64,000 bases of DNA from Actinomadura alba (GTDB lineage: Bacteria; Actinomycetota; Actinomycetes; Streptosporangiales; Streptosporangiaceae): assembly GCF_014323705.1 (NCBI RefSeq), contig NZ_JABVEC010000002.1, forward strand, positions 62,001-126,000, read 5' to 3'. A model generated the notes under the pieces. It was given only the letters and a program-made list of their open reading frames with translations. It searched no databases and was not told the origin of the DNA. A program made the translations under genes and the position numbers. Of the stretch, positions 14,137 to 24,141 are shown piece by piece; position 1 is the first letter of the stretch; each line of letters starts with the position of its first letter.

Positions 14137-14384
14137 TGGCCAAGGGTCTTACCGCCGAAGAGCTGCGGACCGAGCCCGGGGACGAGCTGGTGTCCAAGCT
14201 GAAGGAGGCCAAGGAGGAGCTGTTCAACCTCCGCTTCCAGGCGGCCACCGGTCAGTTGGAGAGCCACGGGCGGCTGCGTGCGGTGAAGCGCGAGATCGCC
14301 CGCATCTACACCGTGATGCGGGAGCGGGAGCTCGGGATCGTCACGGTCGCCGAAGAGCCCGTGGAGGACGAGAAGAATGACTGA
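14136..14384 (+). CDS. rpmC: 50S ribosomal protein L29
   Basis: 82 residues; two-helix protein with the conserved [17 protein letters not shown] and a short acidic C-terminal tail. It binds 23S rRNA domain I next to L23 near the tunnel exit. The start overlaps the rplP stop and the last 8 bases overlap rpsQ, so all three genes are translationally linked. Confidence 0.96.
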   Translation: MAKGLTAEELRTEPGDELVSKLKEAKEELFNLRFQAATGQLESHGRLRAVKREIARIYTVMRERELGIVTVAEEPVEDEKND

Positions 14385-14649
14385 GCAGACGACAGAGGTC
14401 CGCGGTAACCGCAAGGTCCGCGAGGGCATCGTGGTCAGCGACAAGATGGACAAGACCGTCGTCGTCGCCGTCGAGGACCGCGTGAAGCACGCTCTGTACG
14501 GCAAGATCATCCGCCGTACGACGAGATATAAGGCACACGACGAGGCCAACGCGTGCGGCGTCGGCGATCGGGTCCGCCTCATGGAGACCCGCCCGCTGTC
14601 GGCCACCAAGCGGTGGCGCGTCACCGAGATCCTCGAGAAGGCCAAGTAA
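14377..14649 (+). CDS. rpsQ: 30S ribosomal protein S17
   Basis: 90 residues with the OB-fold segment [20 protein letters not shown] and the conserved [20 protein letters not shown]17 binds the 5' domain of 16S rRNA early in assembly. It overlaps the end of rpmC by 8 nt. It is the last gene before a 136-nt gap with hairpins that divides the S10 cluster from the spc cluster. Confidence 0.97.
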   Translation: MTEQTTEVRGNRKVREGIVVSDKMDKTVVVAVEDRVKHALYGKIIRRTTRYKAHDEANACGVGDRVRLMETRPLSATKRWRVTEILEKAK

Positions 14650-14656
14650 CTGGACC

Positions 14657-14697
14657 TGCGGGAGGGCGGTCCGCGTAAGCGCCCACGCCTTCCCGCA
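14657..14697 (+). terminator. Hairpin between rpsQ and rplN
   Basis: 12-bp stem (14657-14668 with 14686-14697, one G-U pair) and a 17-nt loop, followed by a smaller ccccc/ggggg hairpin at 14701-14715. It lies at the boundary of the S10 and spc clusters. No T-run, so it is either a weak terminator or a processing site. Confidence 0.5.
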
Positions 14698-14785
14698 CTC
14701 CCCCCTCGACGGGGGCAGAGATCTCCGTACAGGGGTAGAACCGCCAGGCTCGCAAGAGAACCGGCGTGACACACAGGAGTTAGAC

Positions 14786-15154
14786 GTGATCCAGCAGGAG
14801 TCGCGACTCAAGGTCGCCGACAACACGGGTGCGAAGGAGATTCTCTGCATCCGCGTACTCGGCGGCTCGGGTCGGCGCTACGCGGGAATCGGCGACATCA
14901 TCGTCGCGACCGTGAAGGACGCCCTTCCCGGCGCCGGCGTGAAGAAGGGTGACGTCGTCAAGGCCGTCGTCGTGCGCACCCGCAAGGAGCGCCGCCGTGC
15001 CGACGGCTCCTACATCCGCTTTGACGAGAACGCGGCTGTGCTCATCAGGGACGGCGGGGACCCGCGCGGCACGCGCATCTTCGGTCCGGTGGGCCGGGAG
15101 CTTCGCGAGAAGAAATTCATGCGAATCATCTCCCTCGCGCCGGAGGTGCTGTGA
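14786..15154 (+). CDS. rplN: 50S ribosomal protein L14
   Basis: 122 residues, the standard length, beginning [19 protein letters not shown]14 contacts the 30S subunit (bridge B8) and binds RsfS. GTG start with CAGGAG upstream. It is the first gene of the spc-type cluster and its stop overlaps the rplX start. Confidence 0.97.
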   Translation: MIQQESRLKVADNTGAKEILCIRVLGGSGRRYAGIGDIIVATVKDALPGAGVKKGDVVKAVVVRTRKERRRADGSYIRFDENAAVLIRDGGDPRGTRIFGPVGRELREKKFMRIISLAPEVL

Positions 15155-15480
15155 TGAAGATGAAGTTGAAGATCAAGAAGGGCGACGAGGTCGTCGTCAT
15201 CGCCGGTAAGGACAAGGGCGCGAAGGGGAAGGTCATCTCGGTCGACCCCGAAACGCAGCGCGTCATCGTCGAGGGCGTCAACCTCATGAAGAAGAACACC
15301 AAGGTGGACCACCAGGGTGCGCGGGGCGCCAAGCAGGGCGGCGTCATCACCAAGGAGGCGCCGCTCCACGTCAGCAACGTGATGCTGGTCGAGGGCGACA
15401 AGCGCACCCGGGTCGGCTATCGGGTGAACGAGGACGGCACGAAGGTTCGCGTCTCGCGCCGTAGCGGCAAGGAAATCTGA
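15154..15480 (+). CDS. rplX: 50S ribosomal protein L24
   Basis: 108 residues with the KOW motif ([20 protein letters not shown]). L24 initiates 50S assembly near the tunnel exit. I chose ATG 15154 because GGAGG lies 7 nt upstream and it forms a TGATG overlap with rplN; GTG 15151 and ATG 15160 are close alternatives. Its stop overlaps rplE by one base. Confidence 0.95.
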   Translation: MKMKLKIKKGDEVVVIAGKDKGAKGKVISVDPETQRVIVEGVNLMKKNTKVDHQGARGAKQGGVITKEAPLHVSNVMLVEGDKRTRVGYRVNEDGTKVRVSRRSGKEI

Positions 15481-16061
15481 TGACCGATACCAGTGTTGAG
15501 ACGACCGGGACCCGGGCGGTGCCCAGGCTCAAGCAGCGCTACCGCGAAGAGGTCGCGAAGGCGATGCAGGAGCAGTTCGGCTACGCCAACGTCATGCAGA
15601 CACCCGTGCTGACCAAGATCGTGGTCAACATGGGTGTCGGCGAGGCGGCCCGCGACGCCAAACTGATCGAGGGTGCCGTCCGCGACCTCACCGTGATCAC
15701 CGGTCAGAAGCCGGCCGTGAACCGGGCGAAGAAGTCGATCGCCCAGTTCAAGCTGCGCGAGGGCATGCCGATCGGCGCCCACGTGACGCTGCGCGGCGAC
15801 CGGATGTGGGAGTTCCTCGACCGGCTGCTGTCGCTCGCGCTCCCGCGGATCCGTGACTTCCGTGGTCTGTCGCCGAAGCAGTTCGACGGCCGCGGCAACT
15901 ACACGTTCGGGCTGACCGAGCAGGTGATGTTCCACGAGGTCGATCCCGACAAGACGGATCGGCAGCGTGGCATGGACATCACGGTGGTCAACACCGCGAC
16001 GACCGATGACGAGGGCCGGGCGCTCCTGAAGCTCCTGGGCTTCCCGTTCAAGGAAGCCTGA
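15480..16061 (+). CDS. rplE: 50S ribosomal protein L5
   Basis: 193 residues. The first ~12 residues (Thr-rich) precede the canonical [14 protein letters not shown]. The conserved [14 protein letters not shown] and the segment [18 protein letters not shown] near the C-terminus are present. L5 binds 5S rRNA and the P-site tRNA region with L18. rpsN follows after 55 nt. Confidence 0.97.
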   Translation: MTDTSVETTGTRAVPRLKQRYREEVAKAMQEQFGYANVMQTPVLTKIVVNMGVGEAARDAKLIEGAVRDLTVITGQKPAVNRAKKSIAQFKLREGMPIGAHVTLRGDRMWEFLDRLLSLALPRIRDFRGLSPKQFDGRGNYTFGLTEQVMFHEVDPDKTDRQRGMDITVVNTATTDDEGRALLKLLGFPFKEA

Positions 16062-16116
16062 GCTTCCCGACGCAGTCGCCGCTCGCGGTGGCTGAGGATC
16101 GCAACTAGGAGAACTG

Positions 16117-16302
16117 ATGGCGAAGAAGTCGCTGATCGCCAAGGCGGGGCGTAAGCCCAAGTTCGGCGTGCGCACCTACACTCGGTGCTCGCGCTGCGGT
16201 CGCCCGCGTGCCGTCTTCCGCAAGTTCGGCCTGTGCCGGATCTGCTTCCGGGAGATGGCGCACCGCGGCGAACTGCCCGGCATCACGAAGTCGAGCTGGT
16301 GA
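16117..16302 (+). CDS. rpsN: 30S ribosomal protein S14 type Z (zinc form)
   Basis: 61 residues. Cys24, Cys27, Cys40 and Cys43 form the CxxC-CxxC zinc ribbon that defines the short type Z S14; the longer zinc-free paralogue is not in this window. AGGAG lies upstream of ATG. S14 is in the 30S head beside S3 and S10. Many actinomycetes replace it by a Zur-controlled zinc-free copy under zinc starvation (family knowledge). Confidence 0.97.
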   Translation: MAKKSLIAKAGRKPKFGVRTYTRCSRCGRPRAVFRKFGLCRICFREMAHRGELPGITKSSW

Positions 16303-16305
16303 CCG

Positions 16306-16347
16306 GCGGGGGGCGTTCCCCCCGCACGGCCCCGGAACGCGGGGCCG
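16306..16347 (+). promoter_or_regulatory. Tandem hairpins between rpsN and rpsH
   Basis: Two adjacent 8-bp GC stems: 16306-16313 with 16318-16325 (4-nt loop), and 16327-16334 with 16340-16347 (5-nt loop). They start 4 nt after the rpsN stop, within a 148-nt gap. They could be an attenuator or an RNA-processing/autoregulation site. Ribosomal S8, encoded next, is a translational repressor in other bacteria, but no consensus S8 site was recognised. Confidence 0.4.
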
Positions 16348-16450
16348 GGTCGACGGCCAGGGTAAGAAATGACCAACGCGCCGCCACGGCGGCGCCGGCC
16401 ACGTCGAAGGTCCGCCACGTGCGGAAACCGCGGCGAGGGAGCAGTAGACC

Positions 16451-16849
16451 ATGACGATGACCGACCCGATCGCGGACATGCTGACCCGTCTGCGTAACGC
16501 GAACTCGGCCTACCACGACATCGTGGGAATGCCGTATTCGAAGATCAAGGCGCACATCGCCGAGATCCTTCAGCAGGAGGGTTACATCTCCGGCTGGCAT
16601 GTTGAGGATGCCGAGGTCGGCAAGAAGCTCGTGATCGACCTGAAGTTCGGCCCGACCCGGGAGCGTTCGATCGCCGGGATCAAGCGGGTGTCGAAGCCTG
16701 GTCTGCGGGTTTATGCGAAGAAGGACAACCTGCCGAAGGTCCTGGGCGGTCTCGGCGTCGCGATCATCTCGACGTCGTCCGGCCTGATGACCGACAAGCA
16801 GGCCGGCAAGCGTGGTGTGGGCGGGGAAGTCCTCGCCTACGTCTGGTGA
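16451..16849 (+). CDS. rpsH: 30S ribosomal protein S8
   Basis: 132 residues beginning [17 protein letters not shown] and ending with the conserved [10 protein letters not shown]8 binds helix 21 of 16S rRNA. ATG 16451 is used; ATG 16457 two codons later is possible. rplF begins 16 nt after the stop. Confidence 0.97.
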   Translation: MTMTDPIADMLTRLRNANSAYHDIVGMPYSKIKAHIAEILQQEGYISGWHVEDAEVGKKLVIDLKFGPTRERSIAGIKRVSKPGLRVYAKKDNLPKVLGGLGVAIISTSSGLMTDKQAGKRGVGGEVLAYVW

Positions 16850-16865
16850 GGGGAGGGTCCAGGAC

Positions 16866-17402
16866 ATGTCACGAATCGGACGTCTGCCCATCTCCGTTCC
16901 CGGTGGTGTCGAGGTCAAGATCGACGGGCGCTCGGTCGCGGTGAAGGGGCCGAAGGGCGAGCTTTCGCTCACGGTCGCCGAGCCGATCGAGGTGAAGCTC
17001 GAGGACGGCACCGTCACGGTCATCCGGCCGAACGACGAGAACACCGTGCGAGCGCTGCACGGCCTCAGCCGGTCGTTGATCAACAACATGATCGTCGGAG
17101 TGACCCAGGGTTACATCAAGACCCTGGAGATCGTCGGTGTCGGTTACCGGGTCCAGGCGAAGGGAAATAACCTGGAGTTCTCCCTCGGCTACAGCCACCC
17201 GGTCACGGTCGAGGCTCCCGAGGGCATCAGCTTCAAGGTCGAAAGGCCGACGATCTTCTCGGTCGAGGGCATCGACAAGCAGAAGGTCGGCGAGGTCGCG
17301 GCCAATATTCGCAAGCTGCGCAAGCCGGACCCGTACAAGGGCAAGGGCGTGCGCTACCAAGGCGAACAGATCCGCCGCAAGGTCGGAAAGGCTGGGAAGT
17401 AG
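16866..17402 (+). CDS. rplF: 50S ribosomal protein L6
   Basis: 178 residues beginning [20 protein letters not shown], the family start, with GGAGGG upstream. Two L6 domains, ending with the conserved [20 protein letters not shown]6 lies near the factor-binding site and L7/L12 base. rplR follows 2 nt after its stop. Confidence 0.97.
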   Translation: MSRIGRLPISVPGGVEVKIDGRSVAVKGPKGELSLTVAEPIEVKLEDGTVTVIRPNDENTVRALHGLSRSLINNMIVGVTQGYIKTLEIVGVGYRVQAKGNNLEFSLGYSHPVTVEAPEGISFKVERPTIFSVEGIDKQKVGEVAANIRKLRKPDPYKGKGVRYQGEQIRRKVGKAGK

Positions 17403-17404
17403 TC

Positions 17405-17791
17405 ATGGCTGGCAGCAAGACCCTGGTCCGGAAGGGCACGAGTGCACGCGCTGCGTCTCGTTCGCGCCGGCACCTGCGGGTCCGCAAGAAGGTCGTCGGC
17501 ACCGCCGCGCGGCCACGGCTGGTCGTGACCCGATCGACCCGCCACGTGTTCGCGCAGATCATCGACGACACCGTCGGCCGTACGCTCGTGTCGGCGTCGA
17601 CGCTGGAGGCCGGCCTGCGGTCCGACGACGGCGACAAGACCGCCAAGTCGCGCAAGGTCGGCGAGCTCCTGGCGCAACGCGCCAAGGACGCCGGCGTGAC
17701 CGCGGTGGTCTTCGACCGTGCGGGCAACAAGTACCACGGCCGCATCGCCGCCCTTGCGGACGGCGCGCGGGAGAGCGGGCTGGAGTTCTGA
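17405..17791 (+). CDS. rplR: 50S ribosomal protein L18
   Basis: 128 residues with [20 protein letters not shown] and the C-terminal [20 protein letters not shown], the 5S rRNA-binding surface. It forms the central protuberance with L5 and 5S rRNA. A 58-nt spacer with GAGAGGAG precedes rpsE. Confidence 0.97.
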   Translation: MAGSKTLVRKGTSARAASRSRRHLRVRKKVVGTAARPRLVVTRSTRHVFAQIIDDTVGRTLVSASTLEAGLRSDDGDKTAKSRKVGELLAQRAKDAGVTAVVFDRAGNKYHGRIAALADGARESGLEF

Positions 17792-17849
17792 TGGCTCTGG
17801 TCCAGGGAACGGGCCGTACGGCCTGCAAATCGATCGAGAGGAGCCACTG

Positions 17850-18467
17850 ATGGCAGCTCCCAGGCGTGGAGGCGGCCAGGGCGGCGACCGTCGCGACCGT
17901 CGCGACGACCGCCGCGGTGGCGCCGACAAGGGAACGTCGTACACCGAGCGCGTCGTGGCGATCAACCGTGTCGCCAAGGTCGTCAAGGGTGGCCGGCGCT
18001 TCAGCTTCACCGCTCTGGTCGTCGTCGGTGACGGCAACGGCACCGTCGGCGTCGGCTACGGCAAGGCCAAGGAGGTGCCCGCGGCGATCGCCAAGGGCGT
18101 CGAAGAGGCCAAGAAGCACTTCTTCAAGGTGCCGCGCATCCAGGGCACCATCCCGCACACCAGCCAGGGCGAGGAGGCGGCGGGCGTGGTCCTGCTCAAG
18201 CCGGCCAGCCCCGGTACCGGTGTCATCGCGGGTGGCCCGGTGCGCGCCGTCCTCGAGTGCGCGGGCATCCACGACGTCCTGTCGAAGTCGCTGGGCTCAT
18301 CCAACGCCATCAACATCGTGCACGCGACGGTGGCGGCGCTGAAGCAGCTCAACCGGCCCGAGGAGATCGCGGCCAAGCGCGGCCTGGCGATCGAGGACGT
18401 CGCGCCGGCGGCCATGCTGCGCGCCCGCGCGGCCGGCTCCGAGCCTCGGGCGGAGGTCTCGGCATGA
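17850..18467 (+). CDS. rpsE: 30S ribosomal protein S5
   Basis: 205 residues. A Gly/Arg/Asp-rich N-terminal ~30 residues precedes the S5 core ([19 protein letters not shown]) and the domain ending near [14 protein letters not shown]5 contributes to decoding fidelity and mRNA unwinding with S3 and S4. The ATG at 17850 has GAGAGGAG upstream; in-frame codons further upstream overlap rplR. Its stop overlaps rpmD (ATGA). Confidence 0.97.
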   Translation: MAAPRRGGGQGGDRRDRRDDRRGGADKGTSYTERVVAINRVAKVVKGGRRFSFTALVVVGDGNGTVGVGYGKAKEVPAAIAKGVEEAKKHFFKVPRIQGTIPHTSQGEEAAGVVLLKPASPGTGVIAGGPVRAVLECAGIHDVLSKSLGSSNAINIVHATVAALKQLNRPEEIAAKRGLAIEDVAPAAMLRARAAGSEPRAEVSA

Positions 18468-18646
18468 CCCAGCTGAAGATCACCCAGGTCAAGTCGGAGA
18501 TCGGCGGCAAGCAGAACCAGCGTGAGACGCTGCGCACCCTCGGCCTCAGGCGGATCGGCCAGAGCGTCGTCCGCGAGGACAGGCCAGAGGTGCTCGGCAT
18601 GATCCGGACGGTCGACCACCTGGTCGCCGTCGAGGAGGTCGACTGA
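18464..18646 (+). CDS. rpmD: 50S ribosomal protein L30
   Basis: 60 residues beginning [20 protein letters not shown], full length. The conserved [17 protein letters not shown] is present. It overlaps the rpsE stop by 4 nt and rplO follows after one base. L30 is a small peripheral 50S protein absent from some phyla. Confidence 0.96.
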   Translation: MTQLKITQVKSEIGGKQNQRETLRTLGLRRIGQSVVREDRPEVLGMIRTVDHLVAVEEVD

Positions 18647-18647
18647 G

Positions 18648-19100
18648 ATGAGCGACAGCTCTCCTCTCAAGGTGCACCACCTGCGCCCGGCGCCCGGGGC
18701 CAACCGGCCCAAGACGCGCAAGGGCCGTGGTGAGGCGTCGAAGGGCAAGACGGCGGGACGCGGGACCAAGGGCACGAAGGCCCGCGGCACCGTGCCGGTC
18801 GGTTTCGAAGGCGGCCAGATGCCGCTGATCCGGCGGATTCCGAAGCTCAAGGGCTTCAAGAACCCGTTCCGGGTCGAGTACCAGGTCGTCAACCTGAGCC
18901 GCTTGGCCGAGCTCTACCCTGAGGGTGGCGAGGCCACGGCCGAGGACCTGGCGGCCAAGGGCGCGGTTCGCCGCGGCCGGCCGGTCAAGATTCTCGGTTC
19001 GGGCGACATCTCCGTCGCGGTACAGGTGAAGGTGCACGCCTTCTCCGCGTCCGCCAAGGAGAAGATCGTCGCCGCCGGTGGTTCCGCCGACGTACTGTGA
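18648..19100 (+). CDS. rplO: 50S ribosomal protein L15
   Basis: 150 residues with the Gly/Arg-rich N-terminal arm ([20 protein letters not shown]) and the [14 protein letters not shown] motif. It is a late-assembly 50S protein and the last ribosomal gene before secY. A hairpin lies immediately after its stop. Confidence 0.97.
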   Translation: MSDSSPLKVHHLRPAPGANRPKTRKGRGEASKGKTAGRGTKGTKARGTVPVGFEGGQMPLIRRIPKLKGFKNPFRVEYQVVNLSRLAELYPEGGEATAEDLAAKGAVRRGRPVKILGSGDISVAVQVKVHAFSASAKEKIVAAGGSADVL

Positions 19101-19110
19101 ACCACGGTGG

Positions 19111-19142
19111 CGCCCACGGGGGGACCCTTCCCCCCGTGGGTG
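19111..19142 (+). terminator. Terminator-like hairpin between rplO and secY
   Basis: Perfect 11-bp stem (19113-19123 with 19130-19140), extendable to 13 bp with a G-U pair, and a 6-nt loop. It begins 10 nt after the rplO stop. A short gttag tract but no T-run follows, so read-through into secY may be partial. Confidence 0.65.
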
Positions 19143-19242
19143 CTGTTAGAGTTCGACGGGCGGCGACCATCTCGGCCACCGCCTCAAATCGTCTACCCTG
19201 GCCCCTCAGATGTACCCGGTCGGGATTCGCGCAGGAGGAATG

Positions 19243-20544
19243 GTGCTGACCGCGTTCACTCGGGCATTCCGTACGCCTGACCTGCGCAAGAAAATACTGT
19301 TCACGTTGTTCATCATCGTGGTGTTCCGGCTGGGTTCCCAGCTGCCGACACCCGGTGTGAACATCGAGGCGGTAAAGACCCTAACGGATCAGGCCAAAGA
19401 GGGTGGGTCAGGACAGGTCTTCCAGCTTGTCGACCTCTTCAGCGGCGGCGCGCTGCTGAAACTCTCGGTCTTCGCGCTCGGCATCATGCCGTACATCACC
19501 GCCAGCATCATCCTGCAGCTGCTCACCGTGGTCATCCCACGGCTCGAGACGCTGAAGAAGGAAGGCCAGGCGGGCACCACCAAGATCACGCAGTACACGC
19601 GTTATCTGACCATCGGCCTGGCGATCCTGCAGGCGACGGGCATCGTGGCGATGGCCCGCACCGGGCAGCTGTACCAGACGTCCGGTGGCCAGGACGTGCT
19701 CTACAGCAACGACCTCTTCACGATCATCACCATGGTGGTCGTGATGACCGCGGGCACCTCCGTGATCATGTGGCTCGGTGAGCTCATCACCGACCGCGGC
19801 ATCGGCAATGGAATGTCGATCCTCATTTTCACGCAGGTTGTCGCGATCTTCCCCGCCCAGTTCTACGGCATCCTCAAGGCCAAGGGCGGCTTCGTCTTCG
19901 TCATCGTGCTGGCCGTCGGCCTCGCCATCATGGCGGCCGTGGTCTTCGTCGAGCAGGCGCAGCGTCGCATCCCGGTGCAGTACGCCAAGCGGATGGTCGG
20001 CCGCCGCATGTACGGCGGTACCTCGACCTACATCCCGCTCAAGGTCAACCAGGCCGGCATCATCCCGGTGATCTTCGCTTCGTCGCTGACCTACCTGCCA
20101 CAGCTCGCGTCGACCCTCTGGCGGGACAACAAGTTCCTCAACCAGACGCTCGCGCCCTACCTGACGCAGAGCAACCCCTGGCACATGGCGGCGTTCTTCG
20201 GTCTGATCGTCTTCTTCACGTACTTCTACGTGGCGATCACGTTCAACCCCACCGAGATCGCCGACAACATGAAGAAGTATGGTGGGTTCATTCCGGGTAT
20301 CCGTCCGGGACGGCCGACCGCCGAGTACCTCGACTATGTGCTGACCCGGATCACCACGCCGGGTGCGCTGTACCTCGGCATCGTCGCGTTGATCCCGATG
20401 GTGGCCTTCTCTCTGTTGAACACGACGCAGGAGTTCGCGTTCGGCGGGACGAGCATCCTCATCATCGTCGGCGTCGGGCTGGATACCGTGAAGCAGATCG
20501 AGAGCCAACTCCAGCAGCGCAATTACGAGGGCTTCCTTCGGTAG
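19243..20544 (+). CDS. secY: Preprotein translocase subunit SecY
   Basis: 433-residue central pore of the Sec translocon in the plasma membrane, with about ten hydrophobic helices. GTG 19243 gives the family N-terminus [17 protein letters not shown] and has AGGAGG 4 nt upstream; an in-frame ATG at 19210 lacks a ribosome-binding site. Conserved cytoplasmic-loop motifs include [13 protein letters not shown] and [11 protein letters not shown]. SecE and SecG are not in this window. Its TAG overlaps the adk GTG by one base. Confidence 0.97.
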   Translation: MLTAFTRAFRTPDLRKKILFTLFIIVVFRLGSQLPTPGVNIEAVKTLTDQAKEGGSGQVFQLVDLFSGGALLKLSVFALGIMPYITASIILQLLTVVIPRLETLKKEGQAGTTKITQYTRYLTIGLAILQATGIVAMARTGQLYQTSGGQDVLYSNDLFTIITMVVVMTAGTSVIMWLGELITDRGIGNGMSILIFTQVVAIFPAQFYGILKAKGGFVFVIVLAVGLAIMAAVVFVEQAQRRIPVQYAKRMVGRRMYGGTSTYIPLKVNQAGIIPVIFASSLTYLPQLASTLWRDNKFLNQTLAPYLTQSNPWHMAAFFGLIVFFTYFYVAITFNPTEIADNMKKYGGFIPGIRPGRPTAEYLDYVLTRITTPGALYLGIVALIPMVAFSLLNTTQEFAFGGTSILIIVGVGLDTVKQIESQLQQRNYEGFLR

Positions 20545-21194
20545 TGCGAATCGTGCTCGTGGGTCCCCCCGGAGCGGGCAAGGGGACGCAGGCCCAGTTC
20601 ATCGCATCTCACCTGTCCATCCCGAAGATTTCGACAGGTGACATCTTCCGTGCCAACGTGAGCGGCGGCACGGAGCTCGGACAGCAGGCCAAGGCGTACA
20701 TGGATCGTGGTGACCTCGTGCCCGACGAGGTCACCATCGCGATGGTGCGCGACCGGCTGGCCGAGGATGACGCCAGAGAGGGCTTCCTCCTGGACGGGTT
20801 CCCCCGCAACGTGCCGCAAGCCGAGACGCTCAAGAAGATCCTCTCGGAGTGGGACGCCAAGCTTGATCTGGTCCTCGAACTGGTCGTCGACGAGGACGAG
20901 GTCGTCCGGCGGCTGTCCGGCCGCCGTACCTGCAGCCAGTGCGGGCACATCTGGCACGTCATGTTCGACGACAAGCGCGACGACATCTGCGACGACTGCG
21001 GCGGGCAGCTGTTCCAGCGCGACGACGACAAGGAAGAGACCATCCGGCACCGGCTGGAGGTCTACCAGGAACAGACCGCGCCGCTCGTGGCGTTCTATGC
21101 AGATGAGGGCATGCTGGTGGGCATCGACGCCACCGGACCGGTCGAGGAGGTCACCGAGCGCGCACTCGCTGCGCTCCGCCCCCTCGCCAAGTAG
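20544..21194 (+). CDS. adk: Adenylate kinase (zinc-type lid)
   Basis: 216 residues; catalyses ATP + AMP = 2 ADP. P-loop GPPGAGKGT at residues 7-15; DGFPRN present. The lid carries Cys130, Cys133, Cys149 and Cys152 in CSQC and CDDC, a complete four-Cys zinc site of the type known from Gram-positive enzymes. The GTG start overlaps the secY stop. The order secY-adk-map is the standard actinobacterial one. Confidence 0.97.
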   Translation: MRIVLVGPPGAGKGTQAQFIASHLSIPKISTGDIFRANVSGGTELGQQAKAYMDRGDLVPDEVTIAMVRDRLAEDDAREGFLLDGFPRNVPQAETLKKILSEWDAKLDLVLELVVDEDEVVRRLSGRRTCSQCGHIWHVMFDDKRDDICDDCGGQLFQRDDDKEETIRHRLEVYQEQTAPLVAFYADEGMLVGIDATGPVEEVTERALAALRPLAK

Positions 21195-21220
21195 ATCCTC
21201 AGGTGACCCGGGAGCGGAGT

Positions 21221-22051
21221 GTGTGGAAGAGGCGTAGGCCGGCGATTCAGATCAAGAGCACTGACCAGATCGAGCTCATGCGGGCCGCCGGACTGGTCGT
21301 GGGACGGACGCTGGAGCGGCTGAAAGAGGCCGTGAAGCCCGGGATGACCACCGCCGACCTCGATGGCATCGCCGAGGAATCGATCCGCTCAGAGGGCGCC
21401 ACACCGTCGTTCAAGGGCTATCAGGGCTTTCCCGCGACGATCTGCACCTCGGTCAACGAAGAGATCGTGCACGGCATCCCCAGCGCCGCCAAGGTGCTGA
21501 AGGACGGCGACATCATCTCGATCGACTGCGGGGCCATCGTCGAGGGCTGGCATGGCGACTCCGCACTGACGGTGGCGGTCGGTGAGATCACCGCCGAGCG
21601 GCAGCGGCTGATGGACGTGTGCGAGGAGTCGCTGTGGCACGGCCTCGCGGCCGGCCGGGCCGGTGCCCGGCTCAGTGACATCGGCCATGCGATCGAGACC
21701 TACATCCGCGCCCAGGGACCCTACGGCATCGTCGAGGGCTACACCGGGCACGGCATCGGCACCGAGATGCACATGGACCCGGTGGTCCCCAACCACGGGT
21801 CGCCCGGCCGGGGGCCGGAGCTGGTGCCCGGAATGTGCTTCGCGGTCGAGCCGATGGTCAATCTCGGCTCCCGGCACACCTGGGAGCTCGAGGACGGCTG
21901 GACGGTGGTGGCCCAGGACGGGCGGCCTTCCGCGCACTTCGAGCACACGTTCGCGGTGACCGGGGACGGCCCGTGGGTGCTGACGGCCCTGGACGGCGGG
22001 CGTGACCGCATCGCGGAACTCCACGGCGAAGACGCGCGTCCTACCGGGTGA
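21221..22051 (+). CDS. map: Methionine aminopeptidase, type I
   Basis: 276 residues; removes the initiator Met. The metal ligands are visible: the Asp pair around IDCGAIVEGWHGDSAL, His in GYTGHGIGTEMH, Glu in CFAVEPM and Glu in FEHTFAV. GTG 21221 is preferred because GGAG lies 6 nt upstream. GTG 21203 would add six residues but has no ribosome-binding site. Third gene of secY-adk-map. Confidence 0.93.
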   Translation: MWKRRRPAIQIKSTDQIELMRAAGLVVGRTLERLKEAVKPGMTTADLDGIAEESIRSEGATPSFKGYQGFPATICTSVNEEIVHGIPSAAKVLKDGDIISIDCGAIVEGWHGDSALTVAVGEITAERQRLMDVCEESLWHGLAAGRAGARLSDIGHAIETYIRAQGPYGIVEGYTGHGIGTEMHMDPVVPNHGSPGRGPELVPGMCFAVEPMVNLGSRHTWELEDGWTVVAQDGRPSAHFEHTFAVTGDGPWVLTALDGGRDRIAELHGEDARPTG

Positions 22052-22114
22052 GGGGTGCCGATGCGCCACGGGTGCCCAAGTTGTGCGAGTTCCGATCGCG
22101 TGGAGGGATGACGG

Positions 22115-22561
22115 ATGCCGCCGAATCCAGAGATACGGGCGTCCGACGCCGATCGTGACAGGGTCGCCGCGGCACTTCGTGAGCACTGCGCGGAGGGCCG
22201 GATCACCATGGACGAGCTGCACGAGCGGCTCGAGACCGTCTACGCCGCGAAGACCGTGGGCGCGTTGCAGGACGTGACGGCCGACCTTCCCGAGACCGAT
22301 CTCTACGAGCTTCCGGTGCCCGCCACCCGCAAGGCCACCATGGCACCGGCACACCGCCAGTCCGGCGCGCTCGACCGCCCGGCCGCGCGGAACCCCCTGG
22401 CCGTCTACGCGGCGGTCAACCTGGTCACGTTCACGATCTGGCTGATCTCCTGCGTCGCCAGTGGCAGCGTGCTGTTCCCCTGGTGGATCTTCGTCGCCGG
22501 CCCCTGGGGCGTGGCCATCCTCGCCGGGATCCTCTCCGGCTCCAGAGGCCGCAGGAGCTGA
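22115..22561 (+). CDS. DUF1707 (SHOCT-like) domain membrane protein
   Basis: 148 residues. The N-terminal ~55 residues match the actinobacterial DUF1707 domain (IRASDADRDRVAAALREHC, DELHERLETVYAAKT, DVTADLP). A linker and two hydrophobic segments (about residues 92-115 and 117-138) follow, joined by a very short loop. Function unknown; DUF1707 proteins are often fused to membrane or cell-wall modules. ATG with GGAGG 8 nt upstream. It may be co-transcribed with map (63-nt gap). Confidence 0.85.
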   Translation: MPPNPEIRASDADRDRVAAALREHCAEGRITMDELHERLETVYAAKTVGALQDVTADLPETDLYELPVPATRKATMAPAHRQSGALDRPAARNPLAVYAAVNLVTFTIWLISCVASGSVLFPWWIFVAGPWGVAILAGILSGSRGRRS

Positions 22562-22642
22562 CGGGGCCCGGCCCGCAGCCGGTGGGCGGGCAAGGGATCG
22601 CCCGGGGCCGCAGGGCGATCCCGGGGCCTTGAGAGACACCTT

Positions 22643-23200
22643 CTAGGCGCTCTCGCGCACGGCGACCGCCAGCGCCGACACGACCGTACGAGGTTCCGGG
22701 GCCACCTGCGGGACGATCTCGCGCAGCGCGAGCCAGCCGTTGATCGCCCGCGAGGTCGGGCCGGCCTCCCTGATCTGCGGGTCGTCGATCCCGTACCACG
22801 CGGCGACCTGGGACCAGCGCCACAGCCGGTGGCGCGGGGTCGTGGTCTCGGAGGTGGGGAAGTTGCCGGGGCCGCGCGCTCCCTTGACCGACAGCCGCAC
22901 CGACTCGATCGTGCGGCCGACGCGCTCGGCGATGTCGCGCATCGACAGCAGCGGGTCCGCCTCGACCCGAAGCGCCCGCAGACCCGGCGCGCTGGCCTCG
23001 ATGTGGCCGATGACCTCCATGACCGCCGCCGCCAGCGACCCCGCCTCCCATGAGCATCCGGCCTGGCCGGGGTGCTCGGCCTGCTCGGGCCCTCGCACGA
23101 AGCCGACCGTGACGTTCCCCTGGGTACGATGGAACAGCGGATCCAGCTCTTGCTCGAACAGCGGTCGGCTGAGGATCAGCTCGAAGTCGTAGCCCGGCAT
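22643..23200 (-). CDS. Putative helix-turn-helix DNA-binding protein
   Basis: 185 residues. ATG at 23200 (reverse) is supported by GAGGAGG 6 nt upstream; an in-frame upstream region would lack this. The middle part reads RDIAERVGRTIESVRLSVKG, a plausible helix-turn-helix. It is followed by PRHRLWRWSQVAAWYGI, as in excisionase/MerR-like actinobacterial proteins. The N-terminal ~60 residues (FELILSRPLFEQELDPLF) resemble no domain I can name. Divergent from infA with a 276-nt shared upstream region. Target unknown. Confidence 0.75.
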   Translation of the reverse strand: MPGYDFELILSRPLFEQELDPLFHRTQGNVTVGFVRGPEQAEHPGQAGCSWEAGSLAAAVMEVIGHIEASAPGLRALRVEADPLLSMRDIAERVGRTIESVRLSVKGARGPGNFPTSETTTPRHRLWRWSQVAAWYGIDDPQIREAGPTSRAINGWLALREIVPQVAPEPRTVVSALAVAVRESA

Positions 23201-23320
23201 GCCGATCCTCCTCGTGCGTACACCCCTGTTGGAAACCCGCAACCAGCGTACGACCCGGCGAACCGCCGCCGCGCCCGCCACGACGGCGGTGGCATATCAC
23301 CCCGCCGGATGTGCGACAAT

Positions 23321-23350
23321 TTCACATTCACCGACCGGGTGACGTACACT
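23321..23350 (+). promoter_or_regulatory. Possible promoter of the infA-alpha operon
   Basis: TTCACA (23321-23326), 18-bp spacer, TACACT (23345-23350): a reasonable housekeeping promoter in an unusually AT-rich patch, about 120 nt upstream of infA. It also lies in the divergent intergenic region shared with the HTH gene. Confidence 0.5.
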
Positions 23351-23476
23351 CTTTTGTCGGTCCACTTTCGATGCCCTGTGTGCGCGCTTCCGCGCGGCCC
23401 GAGGGGGTGTGAGGTGGCGGGTTCGCCCGCCGCGAGGACCGATCCCAGATGAGCCGACCAGCGAAACGCGGAGGAT

Positions 23477-23698
23477 ATGGCCAAGAAAGAAGGGGCCATT
23501 GAGATCGAAGGCGTCGTCGTCGAGTCGCTCCCGAACGCGATGTTCCGGGTGCAGCTGGACAACGGGCACAAGGTCCTCGCCCACATCAGCGGCAAGATGC
23601 GGATGCACTACATCCGGATCCTGCCGGACGACCGCGTCGTCGTGGAGCTGAGCCCCTACGATCTCACGCGTGGCCGGATCGTCTACCGCTACAAGTAA
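23477..23698 (+). CDS. infA: Translation initiation factor IF-1
   Basis: 73 residues, the S1-like OB-fold protein beginning [20 protein letters not shown]. It binds the ribosomal A site during initiation with IF2 and IF3. Strong GGAGGA upstream. First gene of infA-rpmJ-rpsM-rpsK-rpsD-rpoA-rplQ. Confidence 0.98.
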   Translation: MAKKEGAIEIEGVVVESLPNAMFRVQLDNGHKVLAHISGKMRMHYIRILPDDRVVVELSPYDLTRGRIVYRYK

Positions 23699-23786
23699 AC
23701 CTACTGGGGTTGCCTTCTCCATCTCCCGGCGAGACGGAGACGACCCTGTGTATGCGGGGAGTTTCCCCGTACGTGAGGAGACTCCA

Positions 23787-23900
23787 GTGAAGGTCAAGCC
23801 GAGTGTCAAGAAGATCTGCCAGAAGTGCCGGGTGATCCGTCGCCACGGCCGAGTCATGGTCATCTGCTCGGACCCACGGCACAAGCAGCGTCAGGGCTAG
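23787..23900 (+). CDS. rpmJ: 50S ribosomal protein L36 (zinc form)
   Basis: 37 residues, [19 protein letters not shown] and onward, with Cys11, Cys14, Cys27 and His32 forming the zinc ribbon of the C+ form of L36. GTG start with GAGGAG 6 nt upstream. L36 is the smallest 50S protein and binds near the GTPase-associated region. Followed by a 241-nt gap before rpsM. Confidence 0.97.
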   Translation: MKVKPSVKKICQKCRVIRRHGRVMVICSDPRHKQRQG

Positions 23901-23905
23901 CGCCC

Positions 23906-23926
23906 TGCCGGGCCGGTGGCCCGGCA
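23906..23926 (+). promoter_or_regulatory. Hairpin after rpmJ
   Basis: Perfect 9-bp stem with a 3-nt loop, 5 nt after the rpmJ stop. No T-run. The rest of the 241-nt gap to rpsM has no gene; the hairpin may be an attenuator or processing site. Confidence 0.4.
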
Positions 23927-24141
23927 CGACGCGAAAGGTCCGTACCGGACCGCCGTACAAATGAAGACACGCTTCGCAGCTCTCGCGCGGCCGCGCCGTA
24001 CGTTCCAGCCGGACCCCCGGCCGGAGCCGTACGGCACAGTTGTGAGAGAGGGACCCCCGGTCGGAGGCCGGGGCCCGCGCCCGGGCAGGGGCGGGGTGGC
24101 GATGCGTCAGACCTCCGCGACATGAAGGGAACTGCCCGACG

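Noticed and set aside
19210..19242. Upstream ATG as secY start
   Set aside because: No ribosome-binding site and it adds residues not found in SecY; GTG 19243 follows AGGAGG and matches the family.
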